From the NCBI RefSeq assembly GCF_020080835.1, contig NC_058160.1:27205152-27269151 (forward strand): DNA of 64,000 nt. The letters are read 5' to 3'. The position numbers and the translations under genes are program-made. This document shows, in pieces, positions 1 through 10,230 of the stretch; within the stretch, counting starts at the first letter, position 1; each line of letters opens with the position of its first letter. The notes below the pieces were generated by a model. That model was given only the letters and a program-made list of their open reading frames with translations. It searched no databases and was not told the DNA's origin. The DNA is from Cotesia glomerata. Its lineage: Eukaryota; Arthropoda; Insecta; Hymenoptera; Braconidae.

Positions 1-54
1 NNNNNNNNNNNNNNNNNNNNNNNNNNNNNNNNNNNNNNNNNNNNNNNNNNNNNN
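1..54. other. Assembly gap (run of N)
   Basis: The first 54 positions are undetermined bases, so the window begins at a scaffold gap. The 3' untranslated region of the leftmost gene (minus strand, stop at 508) may continue into or past it. Confidence 0.99.
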
Positions 55-205
55 ATGATAAGTATGCTAATAGATTTAATGTGTATCATTCTATTTTTTT
101 TCAATCCAATAGCGGTTTTATTTAAAACGATGGCAACGGAGCCAGATTAAAAAAGTTGATAACAGTCTTAAATATTGCAAATATCCCTGATATATAATTA
201 GACAC

Positions 206-452
206 TACACGAAAAGAACAAGATGACACTGGATATCATCCCAGATTATACTGAGTGAAAAAAAAAAATACAGATAGTAACCAGTATAATCCAGATTACA
301 TTGAGTATAATCCAGATTACAATGCGTATAATCCAGATATCATGCAGTATAATCTGAATTTTTTTAGCTACTATCTGAAATTTTTTTTCACAACAGATAT
401 CACGGAGTATAATCTGGAATGATATCCAGTATCATCTTGTTTTTGCCGTGTA
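206..452. mobile_element. MITE, ACAAGATGACACT family, copy 1
   Basis: A 247 bp inverted-repeat element. The left end reads ACACGAAAAGAACAAGATGA and the right end is its near complement (TCATCTTGTTTTTGCCGTGT). The interior holds several degenerate repeats of a TATAATCCAGATTA-like motif. Related copies lie at 33,506-33,730 and 39,829-40,009. No coding capacity is visible, so it is a non-autonomous DNA element of unknown superfamily. It lies just downstream of the stop codon of the leftmost gene and may be within its 3' UTR. Confidence 0.75.
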
Positions 453-507
453 CTTGCAACAATTAAAGTTATAATTACCCGTGGGTTTTAAAAGTAATAA
501 AAAGTCT

Positions 508-867
508 TCAAGGTAAATAACCTAAACCAGCTTCTAAACTGACAGAACTTCTCATACTTGAGATACTGCTGGTTCTTTTGCAGCTTCTTACAGACTCTGG
601 TCCAAAGACTGCTGCTATTTCAGCTGATTTTTTAATAGACAATGCCTCATGATGAGCTCTAGTTCGATTCACACCGTTGGAGAATGATTTTTTGTTTCTA
701 TCGCTACCACCGACGTAAACTAACCGCCCATGTGGGTCTCTAGCACTAACTACCAGTACTTTCTCATTCTTTGACTTTGATGCCTGCTGAGATTTTTTAC
801 CAGGGCTGAATAAATCATAGTCCAGTGCTAAATTGTCAGAGCTACTTCTCACTGGAGATGGACGCAT
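508..867 (-). CDS. Gene C, last coding exon
   Basis: The acceptor is TTATAATTTTAG followed by ATGCGTCC; it joins in phase 0 to the preceding exon (..EYHK|MRPSP). It encodes residues 993-1111, ending LGYLP and TGA. The segment KVLVVSARDPHGRLVYVGG looks like a short beta-hairpin motif, and the end is Ser-rich (RTSSISSMRSSVSLEAG). A possible polyadenylation signal (AATAAA on the minus strand) lies near 119-124. Confidence 0.83.
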   Translation of the reverse strand: MRPSPVRSSSDNLALDYDLFSPGKKSQQASKSKNEKVLVVSARDPHGRLVYVGGSDRNKKSFSNGVNRTRAHHEALSIKKSAEIAAVFGPESVRSCKRTSSISSMRSSVSLEAGLGYLP

Positions 868-3800
868 CTAAAATTATAATCAGGTGGAGTATAAATATCT
901 TTATTGAGTCTTCTCAATAAAGTATAAAAATCTTTATTGAATCTTTATCAGGCTCTGAAAAATACATACATAAATTTATAAATACAATTTAATTCTATTA
1001 TTCTCTATTACAATCCTTATAACAAACTATAAAAATTCTTACCATAACCAGTACATGAAAGTAGTCAAGTAAATTAATATATGTTAAAAAATAGTTTATC
1101 GTAAAACACATTCTATTTTTCTTTTTGTAACTAATTCAAAAAATTTTTTAAAAATTACTTTTATTTTTAACTTTTTATCTTTATAGTTTGTTATAAGGAT
1201 TGTAATAGAGTATAATAGAATTAGATTGTATTTATAAATTTATGTATGTATTTTTCAGAGCCTGATGAAGACTCAATAAAGAGTCGAAACGTCGCAATAA
1301 TAACAATAACATGACTGTTTAATTTGTCATTTATTATTTCCAACTACCTGCGATTTTTTTCATATTAGTATAAATAACTTTTACTCATTAGAGCTTATTC
1401 ATTGAACTTGTTTTATTTTAAAATAAAACAAGTCTTACCTTATGATATTCTAGACTCTGTGAAGATGAATGACTTCTGCTATTTTTTATTATTCTCGCTC
1501 TCTCCGGACTACAATCTCTACTGAGAGTACCTTCTGATGGAATTATACCGTGCTGTCTTAGCTGTTCTAGGATAGTAGGCTGAGTGACGGCTCTCGTCGC
1601 GCAATAGCATTTGTTACTTTCAGAACAGCTGTCTGTATCGCAATTACATATTACCGGATTATTGACAGCTGTCAGTTCTTGTCCAGGAGATCTTCGCGGT
1701 AGTGAGCAATAACACTTGTCAGCAGATACGCATGTACATGATTCCGAGTCATAGCTACACTCACTGCAACTCACGTACCCGCTGCTGCTGCGATTTGCAC
1801 CCGCGCTGCGAGTCACACGTTTGCCTTAAATAAAACAATAATCTTATTATTACAAACGTTATAAATAGTTATGACTTGGTTATAAAAAAAAGTCATTGAA
1901 TTTACACGTATCACTGTCCTCGGAGTTGGCTACTTTTGATGATCTTCTCCACGAGGGTTTTCTGCGACTTAATCTACTGGCGAGAACTCTGTTTCGGCTA
2001 TTTCTTATGTCACAAGATGAACTACTGTCGAAACTTTCGTTGAATTTCTTCGCTGGAAATATCACTGATGTAAACTCCGTTGGTCCAGTTTTTAATTTAG
2101 AAACAGATCTTCTGATAGCTCGTCCGAGAAGACAAGATTTACGCGTTGATCTTCTTCTCTGTGGGCGACGTCTACGTTTCATTATATTTGCTGACCGTTG
2201 GTATAATTCATCCTGAGTTAAAGTTGATGCCAGCTTCAATAGAAATTCTTTGTACAGAGGTTTTAATTCATTGAAAGACATTCCTTCGGGATCTATAAAA
2301 AAATAAATATTAAATATAAAGTAATCATTTTTTAATAATTAAGCAACCTTGCAGTCACTATTTGACTGCCGTAATTTGTAAGCTATGAATAAATAAAATT
2401 TTACTTTATTAAATAATGATTTTTGTTAAATTGCACTGTACTTTTTTAACTATTGACGTTTTTAAAGATATAAGCTCATCCCGATGTTACACTCATCAAG
2501 AGCTTTCATTTGAGTACCCACATGCATTTTTGATATATTTTTCATAAATACATATATGTAATATATATAAATATATAAAATATATGAAAAATTGATGTGG
2601 GTACTCAAATGAAAGGTCTCAATAAGTGTAATGTGAGGGTGAGCTTATATCTTTAAAAATATTATTAGATGACAAGATTCAATGTCATTTCTTAACTATT
2701 GACGTTTTTAAAGATATAAGCTCATCTCGATGTTACACTCATCAAGAGCTTTCATTTGAGTACCCACATGCATTTTTGATATATTTTTCATATATACATA
2801 TATGTAATATATATAAATATATAAAATATATAAAAAATTGATGTGGGTACTCAAATGAAAGGTCTTGATGAGTGTAACATCGGAATGAGCTTATATCTTT
2901 AAAAATGTCAATAGTTCACAAGATACAAGGTCATTTCTTAATTATGTATCTAGAGATAGAGTATTTTCGAATGCAGCTTAAATACTTATTATTATAAATT
3001 AACTATTGATGAGAATGATATGAAACCTTGAAAAGGCACAACTCCAGGTCAAGACTTTTCCAACAATACCAAATTTAACCATAAAAACCCAATTTATAAT
3101 AGAAGTACACAGGCCACAAAATTTTGCTTATTCTCTTAATAATATAAATTATATTAATAACTTACCAATAATAACATCAAGAATATCATCGACACTAGTT
3201 AATCCTTCTTGATTTCGAAATTCATCAAACAGTTCCGTGAATCCCAATGGAGTACCACCATGAACATTAGTAGGTAACCTAGTGCTGTTTGATTTCAAAA
3301 AACTTCCACGTCTCGGTAGCTCAACTCTCGTCAATAAATCACCTCTCTCGACCTCGATATCACTGACAGATCGTTTAAGTTTGATACCTTGGCTAATCTT
3401 AGCCGCATTTTCAGTTCTACTAATCGGAGGTTCGCTACCAGCACGGTCTCTCTTTCTGCATTTCGGATAACTCGAATCCGAGGTAAAAGCATCCGAAGAG
3501 CGAGAAACTTTCTTCGAAAATTCATCGATCCTCGAGACTCTTTGCATTCTTCCCGCGCCATAAACACTCTCTTGATTCCTCATATTGCGCCTAGGATCCA
3601 GCTGGTCTTTCTTCAAAGCTCTTCCTCTATCGCTCTTAATAACCTCATGACGACACGAAGAAACTGAACTCGCTACACTACTCCTCTTCTGCTCAGGAAT
3701 CTTAACATCCTCCTGACTCAGAGTGTAAATTTTATCAACATCTTTAAAATGATCTTCATAAGTTTTGCTTCTATTTCTAGAATTACGCGTACTTCTTCCG

Positions 3801-6182
3801 TAAATAGAATTATCACAGCTCTTGGAGCTGTCTTCATTACATTTATTAGCCTGGCAAATTTCCTTTTTACCTCGATGAGCATCATAAACTTCATTTCTGC
3901 TACTATTTTTATTTAAATCATAAGAGCACTGATTTCTCTCATACAATTGAGCCTCTGGCATATTAAAAACCTCTCCAACAATATTATTACTATTTCTCTC
4001 AATAAAAGAATAATTATTCTCTCTCCCTTCACCAAACCCTCCCTTATCTTTCCTTTGAATTTTTTCATAATTATTCATCATTCTCGAGTGTACTTCATTT
4101 TCATCTTGAATTTTTTCCTGAACTTCACCCGAATAAATTTTATTCCTTAAATTATTAACACCCTCATTATTATTTCTATTAATAGAATTTCTTCGTTTTA
4201 CTTCTCTGCTATTTTCTCTTACAGAATCATCCCTCAGTTCTTTCAAAACACTTCTCTCCTTCATCATCAGACTGTGTCGTTTTCTCGCCTCAGCAACATC
4301 CTCAGACCTGATCTCCGAAGTCTTTTTACGCCTTGCAACTTTGCCATTATTAATAATAACTGACCTGGTAGACCCACCATCCGTCGTAGAACCTGACAAA
4401 GAAGAATTCTTCTTGGATCTCGGTGGTCTGACAGGATGAGGAGCCGATACCTTAGCAGGAAAATTATTGTAAGTATTTTTACTTGCAATCGAGGTATAAT
4501 CAGCGACGCTGGAAGCCACGGAAGCCAGACTGACACAACCCAGACCATTGGTCTGCCTAGGACGTCTGCGATTTGAATCAAGATCAGCTAATAGCGCTCG
4601 GTACAACGTTGCTGCGGCAGCAACAGCTTCTTCCTCGCTTGAGCAGGCAAATACATGACACTCGAGTACTCTCGCTGCTCCGGGACGTCTCATTACTACG
4701 GCAAAAAGCGGAGGGTACCGGTTAACATCTGTTGCAAGACCTCGCATCGTACGATACAAGTCAGCGTGCTTGTCTTCACTGCCAGGTGTCTGCTCGTCGC
4801 CAATTAGCGGGATAAATGCATGGTGATACTCATTCGGCGCCACTTCTGATGATGCGTCAGGTAGTAATCGTTTTACACGCAATCTCAAAGCGCTCCAGAC
4901 CGCTATTCTTCGGAAAGGATTTGTCTTCTCAATGGATCCAGATGTTCGGAATGTCAGACCACGCCTCGATACTTCTAGTTCCGCTGACACAATATTTTCC
5001 ATGCGTTCCAATAATTGCCTCAGTGGCTCCTGGAGTCCTCTTACACTTGCAATTCTCCCTCCCACTGGCGCTGCGCCTAGATATTTCACCTATAAATGAT
5101 TTAATTATTACTTATTGTAATATTTAATTAAATTATTTATAATTTTAATTATCATGGATATTAATAGGATTATTTTAATTATAGTTGTAATTGCTCGCGA
5201 TCAACAATCTTGTAAATTATTATCTTGACCGTGACTCATCATGAACAAGTGGTACGTGCATGCTGAATAAAGCAATCATCGGATCGGAGATCGGTACAGC
5301 GAGAGTTTGTTTAATATAATATGATTTATTTATTTATTTTTATTGTTGTTATTGCCATTAGATATCTTCAATTATTCGACTGTTACGCTCGTATACTTTT
5401 ACAATCCAAAGAGGAAAGTGATGCGATGAATGGGGAAAAATAATGCGTGTGTATTCACAGAAAAGCTTACGTGAAAGTTAACTTTCTTTGTTTGTTAAAT
5501 AAAAATATGTAAATATTTTTTTTATAATCAAATTTGCTAGTTATTAATATGCAGTGTTTCATTTTTAATTATATGTTAATTATTGATCAATAAATATTAT
5601 TGAACTCTGATGGAATTAAAGATTAAAATTAAGAAAATAATTTACTGTTTTAAATTTATTTTAGAAGAAAAATAAAAATTTGAATGTCATTAACATAAGT
5701 GAAAATATACAGTGTGCAAAATGTGTGAAAATAACAATGGAATTTCTTATTCTTGAGTATAATTTAAATTTTAGATAATAAAATAATAAATCCGGAAGCT
5801 ATCTGAATAGCAAATCAGATAGCTTGTAAGATAAATTTTATAAATTTCTTCTAATTTTGTTTTCTTCTTTATAAATAAATAAAAATAAAATAGATGTAAT
5901 TACCGGTAAGATAGCGGCCGCGCATTCACCCTTTTCACCGGCTTCAGCCTCGACGGATGCAAACATGGCCTCAATCCGGGCCTGGACGGCGCCATTTATT
6001 TTTTTCTGCTCGTCGAGATTAACATCGCCCAGATTTCCGTAAATGCTTCCGTAGACGTCTCCGTAGCTCGAGCTGCATACTGACCTAGTGTCGTCGAATA
6101 ATGAATCGATCCTAGCTTTGCTTCTCATCGAGCACTCAGATACTGCGTCATTCAGCCGGAAACCTCCTTCGAAGCACGACAT
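508..6182 (-). CDS. Gene C: PTB/PID-domain adaptor protein (assembled, 5 coding exons, 1,111 aa)
   Basis: Coding exons are 6182-5904, 5089-3166, 2292-1906, 1824-1439 and 867-508. All introns are GT-AG, and the summed length is exactly 1,112 codons including TGA. The protein has an acidic/Ser-rich N-terminus (1-90). A PTB/PID-like domain follows at about 92-265, opening ILPVKYLGAAPVGG, the usual first strand of this fold, and containing PPLFAVVMRR and VLECHVFAC. Next are a ~470-residue Ser/Asn/Arg-rich region of low complexity, a helical segment at about 720-770, a strongly basic patch at 773-786 (possible nuclear localisation signal), a cysteine-rich stretch at 864-940 and a conserved-looking tail containing KVLVVSARDPHGRLVYVGG. 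PTB domains bind NPxY-type peptides or lipids, so a cytoplasmic adaptor role is inferred. The start is the first ATG after an in-frame stop at 6228-6230. I do not recognise a named orthologue. Its PTB is paralogous to that of gene B. Confidence 0.85.
903..1284. repeat. Long inverted repeat in gene C last intron
   Basis: Two arms of about 105-130 bp (roughly 903-1032 and 1181-1284) are nearly perfect reverse complements, separated by about 150 bp. Both contain CAGAGCCTGAT next to a run of CAATAAAG. The right arm continues into CTGATGA, a GACTC/GAGTC hairpin and GAAACGTCG (1262-1294), a signature seen at ends of some retroelements. It fills most of the 571 bp intron 868-1438. Confidence 0.75.
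1439..1824 (-). CDS. Gene C, cysteine-rich exon
   Basis: The acceptor is TTTATTTAAG|GCAAACG and the donor AAG|GTAAGA. The exon joins upstream in phase 1 (TGC split across the junction) and encodes residues 864-992. About eleven cysteines fall within 58 residues (883-940), arranged as two similar blocks: SCTC then KCYC, and CNC then KCYC. The second half (TILEQLRQHGIIPSEG) is ordinary. The cysteine pattern could bind metal or be lipid-modified; neither can be decided from sequence alone. Confidence 0.82.
1906..2292 (-). CDS. Gene C, basic-patch exon
   Basis: The acceptor is TTTTTTTATAG|ATCCCG and the donor CGT|GTAAAT. It joins upstream to give DVII|DPEGMSFNELKPLYKEF, in frame, and encodes residues 735-863. 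It carries an amphipathic helical stretch (NELKPLYKEFLLKLASTL) followed by KRRRRPQRRRSTRKS, a strong candidate nuclear localisation or nucleic-acid/phospholipid-binding patch. The intron to the next exon is only 81 bp (1825-1905). Confidence 0.83.
2340..3147 (+). repeat. Palindromic-unit repeat element, copy 1 (2 units)
   Basis: It starts TTGCAGTCACTATTTGACTG and ends near CTTATTCTCTTAATAATATA. It contains two tandem ~240 bp units (about 2452-2690 and 2695-2935). Each unit is itself an inverted repeat: TTAAAGATATAAGCTCATCC at the left is answered by GAGCTTATATCTTTAAAA at the right, and GAGTACCCACATGCATTTTT by GATGTGGGTACTCAAATG, around an AT centre. Other copies lie at 36.06, 41.32 (inverted) and 50.29 kb. 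This copy fills the gene C intron and stops about 15 bp short of the splice donor at 3165. Confidence 0.8.
3166..5089 (-). CDS. Gene C, main PTB-domain exon
   Basis: The acceptor is ATTTATAG|GTGAAATATC and the donor ATTATTG|GTAAGT. It encodes residues 94-734. The PTB-like domain spans the first ~170 codons. GLQEPLRQLL corresponds to the first helix, FRRIAVWSAL to a middle strand, PPLFAVVMRR...VLECHVFACSSEEEAVAAAATLY to the last strand and C-terminal helix. The remainder is a Ser/Asn/Arg/Lys/Glu-rich segment, consistent with disorder. Several antisense open frames across this exon are shadows of it. Confidence 0.87.
5904..6182 (-). CDS. Gene C, first coding exon
   Basis: ATG at 6182 opens MSCFEGGFRLNDAVSE. 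The frame is open further upstream only to a TGA at 6228-6230, with no earlier ATG. The donor CCG|GTAATT at 5904 joins in phase 0 to give AAILP|VKYLGAAP, which recreates the typical PTB-domain entry strand and supports the join. The 93 residues contain a Ser/Tyr/Gly repeat-like stretch (SSSYGDVYGSIYGNLGDV). Confidence 0.85.
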
Positions 6183-6414
6183 CTTCACGTATGTAGCCAC
6201 GAGGCACCTTTCTCTGGTATTACTTCTTCAATTACAGATATTAACGATTTGGAATTACTTAAGAGGTGGAGTCACTTCCGCTTTGCCTGAACACATCATT
6301 GATCTCATTTCATCTGGAATAAAAATTATTATTATTATCTTTGTACTGGGAAATATGTAAAATTTTTAAAAAAATTTTAAGCGAATAAATTATTTCAAAA
6401 ATATTAATAACAAT

Positions 6415-6579
6415 AAAGTTAGCTGACATCTAAAAATTAAAAAAATTTTTTTCATTAAAAAATTCTAACTAAAAAATAAAAAAAAAATTTTTTCATTTGT
6501 TGAAAACTTCAAAAATATTTTTTAGTTATAATTTAATAAATTAAGCGAATAAAAAAATCAAAAATGTCGGCTAACTTTA
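6415..6579. mobile_element. GTTAGC-family MITE
   Basis: A short AT-rich element bounded by AAAGTTAGCTGACATCTAAA and its complement AAAATGTCGGCTAACTTT. The interior includes the inverted TTTTTAGTTATAATTTAAT motif common to the family. Non-coding. Confidence 0.65.
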
Positions 6580-7018
6580 TTATTATAAATTTTAAAATAA
6601 ATACAACAAATTTTGTTTTGCAATTATTTATAAACTCAATATAATTAATTAAGCTGATAATTGTGTCTTAATTAAAATATTTTTATTTGAAAAATTCTTT
6701 AATAAATAATGAAGAAATAAATGACAGTGAAAGTAACACACATGTGACAATTTTTAAAGTTACAATTTTGTTTTTATCACTTTTTGCCGACAATTATAAT
6801 AAATATGTTATTTATTTATTTAAGTTCTTTATTACAGCTTACCGGCTGATTATTTTAATTAAGCTTTTTTGAGGCTAAAATAAAATTTCTTCTTAAAATT
6901 TTTTTCACTTGTAAAAAAAAGGTTAATCCTTATTGATTTTATTGTAATGTATCTGAAAAGATATAAAAATAAATGTGATTACAGCTTTTGAAAAAGAACA
7001 ATTTAAAATAAAAAATAT

Positions 7019-7162
7019 TAAGGTAAAAGCCCCAATAGATGATCACGTACCAGTATATGATCACTCCATGTATTTGTGTATCTATATTCACAAATATAGG
7101 TATACAAATACATGGAGTGATCATATACTGGTACATGATCATATATTGGGGCTTTTACCTTA
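7019..7162. repeat. 144 bp near-perfect palindrome
   Basis: TAAGGTAAAAGCCCCAATA at the left is answered by TATTGGGGCTTTTACCTTA at the right, and pairing continues almost to the centre through GTATATGATCACTCCATGTA and its complement. It is flanked by TA. It is probably a foldback MITE. Open frames reading through it on both strands are by-products of the symmetry. Confidence 0.8.
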
Positions 7163-8280
7163 CCAATAAAACGAAAAACTTTCTTATTAAGAAAAAGTGT
7201 ACCAAATATAATGGTACCCAAATAATTTCAAGTCATTCCGGTTTATTTGAAACCGTTAAATTTAAATACTTACGAGACAGTTATATCAAAGTTCTTTAAA
7301 TAAAAACCGTCACGATGATATTCAATTTTATTTTATTAATAATAATGACAATAAAAACTGTCTATATATATTATTAAATATTAATTATAAATATTTTTAT
7401 ACTATTGAGCTGTTTAATTAATGTATCTTAAAGTTTCATCAGATAATTACAACTATAAGTGAAAATAAACAGCGAGGTATCAAATCTATATAATCAGCGA
7501 TAAGTCTAACAATAAATGATGAGTTTCGTAAAGAGTATCACGGCTTTATGCTCAATAAAATTACTCAGAAGGTATATTTATCCATTGGATATTGTATATT
7601 TAATATGTAAGAGTTCATTATCATTTTCATTAGTGCGATAATCTGTATAGAATCCCAACCGATGAAAGGAGACGCGAACCATGAAAATTGGCTCAAGTTT
7701 CTCTATTTCTCTTCTTTGCTTCAGCCTCGGCAATTATTTTTTCGTAAACCATTTTAGTAAAAAGCGATAAAAAAAGTCTTTAGGCTTTCTCGTTTTTCCA
7801 GAGACAGAGTTTTAAATCATTATGCCATTTACACCATTAATTAACGTCGATTTTTCTAATTAATTTAACGATTAATATTCCCTGAAAAAAAAAAAAAAAA
7901 TAACAAAAAGTAAAAATAGTATTAACGAGGCCAGCGTTATTTGGTTACAGCGCTGATTCAAAACTCGTTTAATTATTTAAGAACTTACTTTACTTATTTA
8001 TGTATTTATAATCGATTAATGATCGGTTTTTGCACGGGATATTTTACCGGAGCTTGTAAGCAGCGTAGTAGTTCCGACTTAACGTATTCTCAATATCAAT
8101 TTATTATGCAGATTTAAAACTTACGAAAGAAAGTTGATGTCCTACTTACTCAATTTACTTTATCAGTTTTTTTCGGCCTAAAGTCATCTCGAAGGTCGTC
8201 TTCCTGGATAAGAATTTATTATTATTAATAATTCATTGTAAATTATTCAATTTTTTAGATCATATAATTATACATGAAAA

Positions 8281-8470
8281 TTAAGTTAGCCGACATTGAA
8301 AAATTTTTAGATATTTTTTTTTTTAGTGAAAAAAATGATTACAAAATAATTAAAAAAAAATTTTATTTGTAAAAAGTTTGATAGACTAGACTTTAAGTGC
8401 AATTAAAAAAAAAATATTTTTTAGTTTTAATTTAATAATTAAAAAAAAATAAAAACGTCGGCTAACTTTA
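8281..8470. mobile_element. GTTAGC-family MITE
   Basis: It is bounded by TTAAGTTAGCCGACATTGAA and AAACGTCGGCTAACTTTA. The interior is poly-A/T with TAGTTTTAATTTAATAATT. Non-coding. Confidence 0.65.
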
Positions 8471-9006
8471 GTGTTGAAAAATAATTTTTAAACAATTAAA
8501 ACAAAAATTTTCACATGTAGAAAATTTTAAAAATTATCCGTGGAATTTTTTAAAAATAGTTTTTAGTTCTAATTTTTAATTTAAAAAAAAATCAAAAATT
8601 TTTTAGTGTCTGCTAATTTAATTTTCATTTATTAATTATACATGTACGTACCGATTTATCGATTTTATTAAAGATCATCAGATTATCATAATTCCATGAT
8701 AAATATATCTGTAAATTGAGTGAAAAATTAAAAACAGTCACTTAGAAAAAAACACATGAGATTTAATGTTATTAAAATCACTAAAGCCGTTCACACATTG
8801 TTCGCAATCGGAACTAGAGCAGATGAGAATAAAATTCAACACTGGATAATATTAACTCATCAATTGTCTAATAAAAATAAGTACTTAACTCAATAAGTAA
8901 ATAAATAGTTAAATAAATTCACAACACTGATATTTTAATTTAAATCACAAACAATAGATATCTTAAAACAATGAGCGGTTATATCAGTTCCCAAGACGAA
9001 GATTAC

Positions 9007-9345
9007 CTTGAATGCGCTTAAATCTTGAGCACGTCACTGAGCAGACTAGATTGTAGGAACCGAGCGAAGAAATATATCAGAGTACCGTGTGTGGAGAGAC
9101 TAAGAGTTACACTGAACATCAATAACTATATACACTAGTAGACTTCCCTGGTTCTGTTGCTGTTTGAGATTACGGGTGTAGAGTACTAGTAAGTACGATG
9201 AGAGCACACACTTCTCGTTAATTCGTGGCGAGAGATGTAGGTAGGTATTATATCGCTTCTGCTTCTGTTGTTGCTGTTCAGGTGAGCCCGGCTTCCTCAA
9301 CTTTAATGTAACGGTACCGCTCAGATCGTCTTCGAGGCTCACCGA
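9007..9345 (-). promoter_or_regulatory. Candidate noncoding first exon / promoter of gene C
   Basis: This is an island of clearly higher GC content and complexity in very AT-rich surroundings. On the minus strand it ends with a good donor, CATTCAAG|GTAATC (exon end 9007), and contains CTCAGTGACG, which matches the arthropod initiator TCAGT. An open frame with CAG repeats (EQQQQKQK) runs through part of it but has no ATG. Assignment to gene C rests on strand and position only. Confidence 0.4.
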
Positions 9346-10040
9346 ACCACACTTTGGCTTACTCTGAGCTCAGTAATTTTTATGTGAGAAGAGTCCTGTT
9401 ATTCTAACCATAAATGATATGCTCAAGACTTATTTCATTCTCTCTTATTTTTATATTCTTGTTTTATAATCAAATCATATGTCATCACAGTTGTAACAGT
9501 TGGAGTAGTGAAATTTAATTATTTTTCTTCTTACTCTATTGTTGCTAAATTTATGAAAATTAAAATTCCAGATATTTAATCATTTTTAGAATTTTTTTAA
9601 GAAATAAATTAGTGCAAAAAAAAATTATTAAAAAAAAAATTGTAAAAAATTAAAAATGCAATTTTTTAAAAATAAGTTTTTGGAAGAAATTTTTTTGTTG
9701 AATAAAATTAAAAAATTGTCAAGTGAATGCTAACTTTAATGTCGTGCTAAATTTTCAGCAAACTAAAAAATATTAATGAAAATTTATTTTGAAGATAAAT
9801 TATGGAGAAAAAAATTAAAAAAAAAAAAATGACGTAGAAATTTGAACAAATTAAAAATGCCATTTTTTAAAAATATTTTTTTTGGAATAAGTTTGTTAAA
9901 TAAAAATAAAAAATAGTCAAATTACTGCTAATTTTGATGTCATTATATATTATTAAAATATTAATATAAAATATAGGGAAGAAAATTAATTTAGTATATA
10001 TTTAATAATTTTTAAAATTTTATAGCAAATAAATTATGAA

Positions 10041-10230
10041 AATTAAGTTAGCTGACGTTTTTAATTTTTTTTTTTTTTATTAATTTAATTAGAACAAAAA
10101 AATATTTTTTAAAAATTGCACTTACAGTTTTTTAAGTTTTTTTACAAATGAAATTTTTTTTTATTTTTTTATAATAATTTTTTTAATGAAAAAAAATTCT
10201 AAAAATTTTTAAATGTCAGCTAACTTAATT
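10041..10230. mobile_element. GTTAGC-family MITE
   Basis: It is bounded by AATTAAGTTAGCTGACGTTT and AAATGTCAGCTAACTTAATT. AT-rich interior, non-coding. Confidence 0.65.

Larger units (their letters stand above)
6231..9000. other. Probable 5' intron of gene C, AT-rich with MITEs
   Basis: Apart from two GTTAGC-family elements and a long hairpin at 7,019-7,162, I see no gene. The likely 5' boundary is the donor-like CAAG|GTAATC at 9007. Possible acceptors before the first coding exon are GTTCAG at about 6289 and ACCAG at about 6214. Neither is certain. Confidence 0.5.

Noticed and set aside
1262..1294. Functional hammerhead ribozyme
   Set aside because: Only the core words and stem II are present. 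An unpaired base lies at the stem II junction and stems I and III are too weak to claim activity.
3282..4581. Plus and alternate minus frames over gene C
   Set aside because: Shadows of the 3166-5089 coding exon.
6939..7299. Four overlapping frames on both strands around 7.0 kb
   Set aside because: Created by the palindrome at 7,019-7,162; they encode near-identical repeats on both strands.
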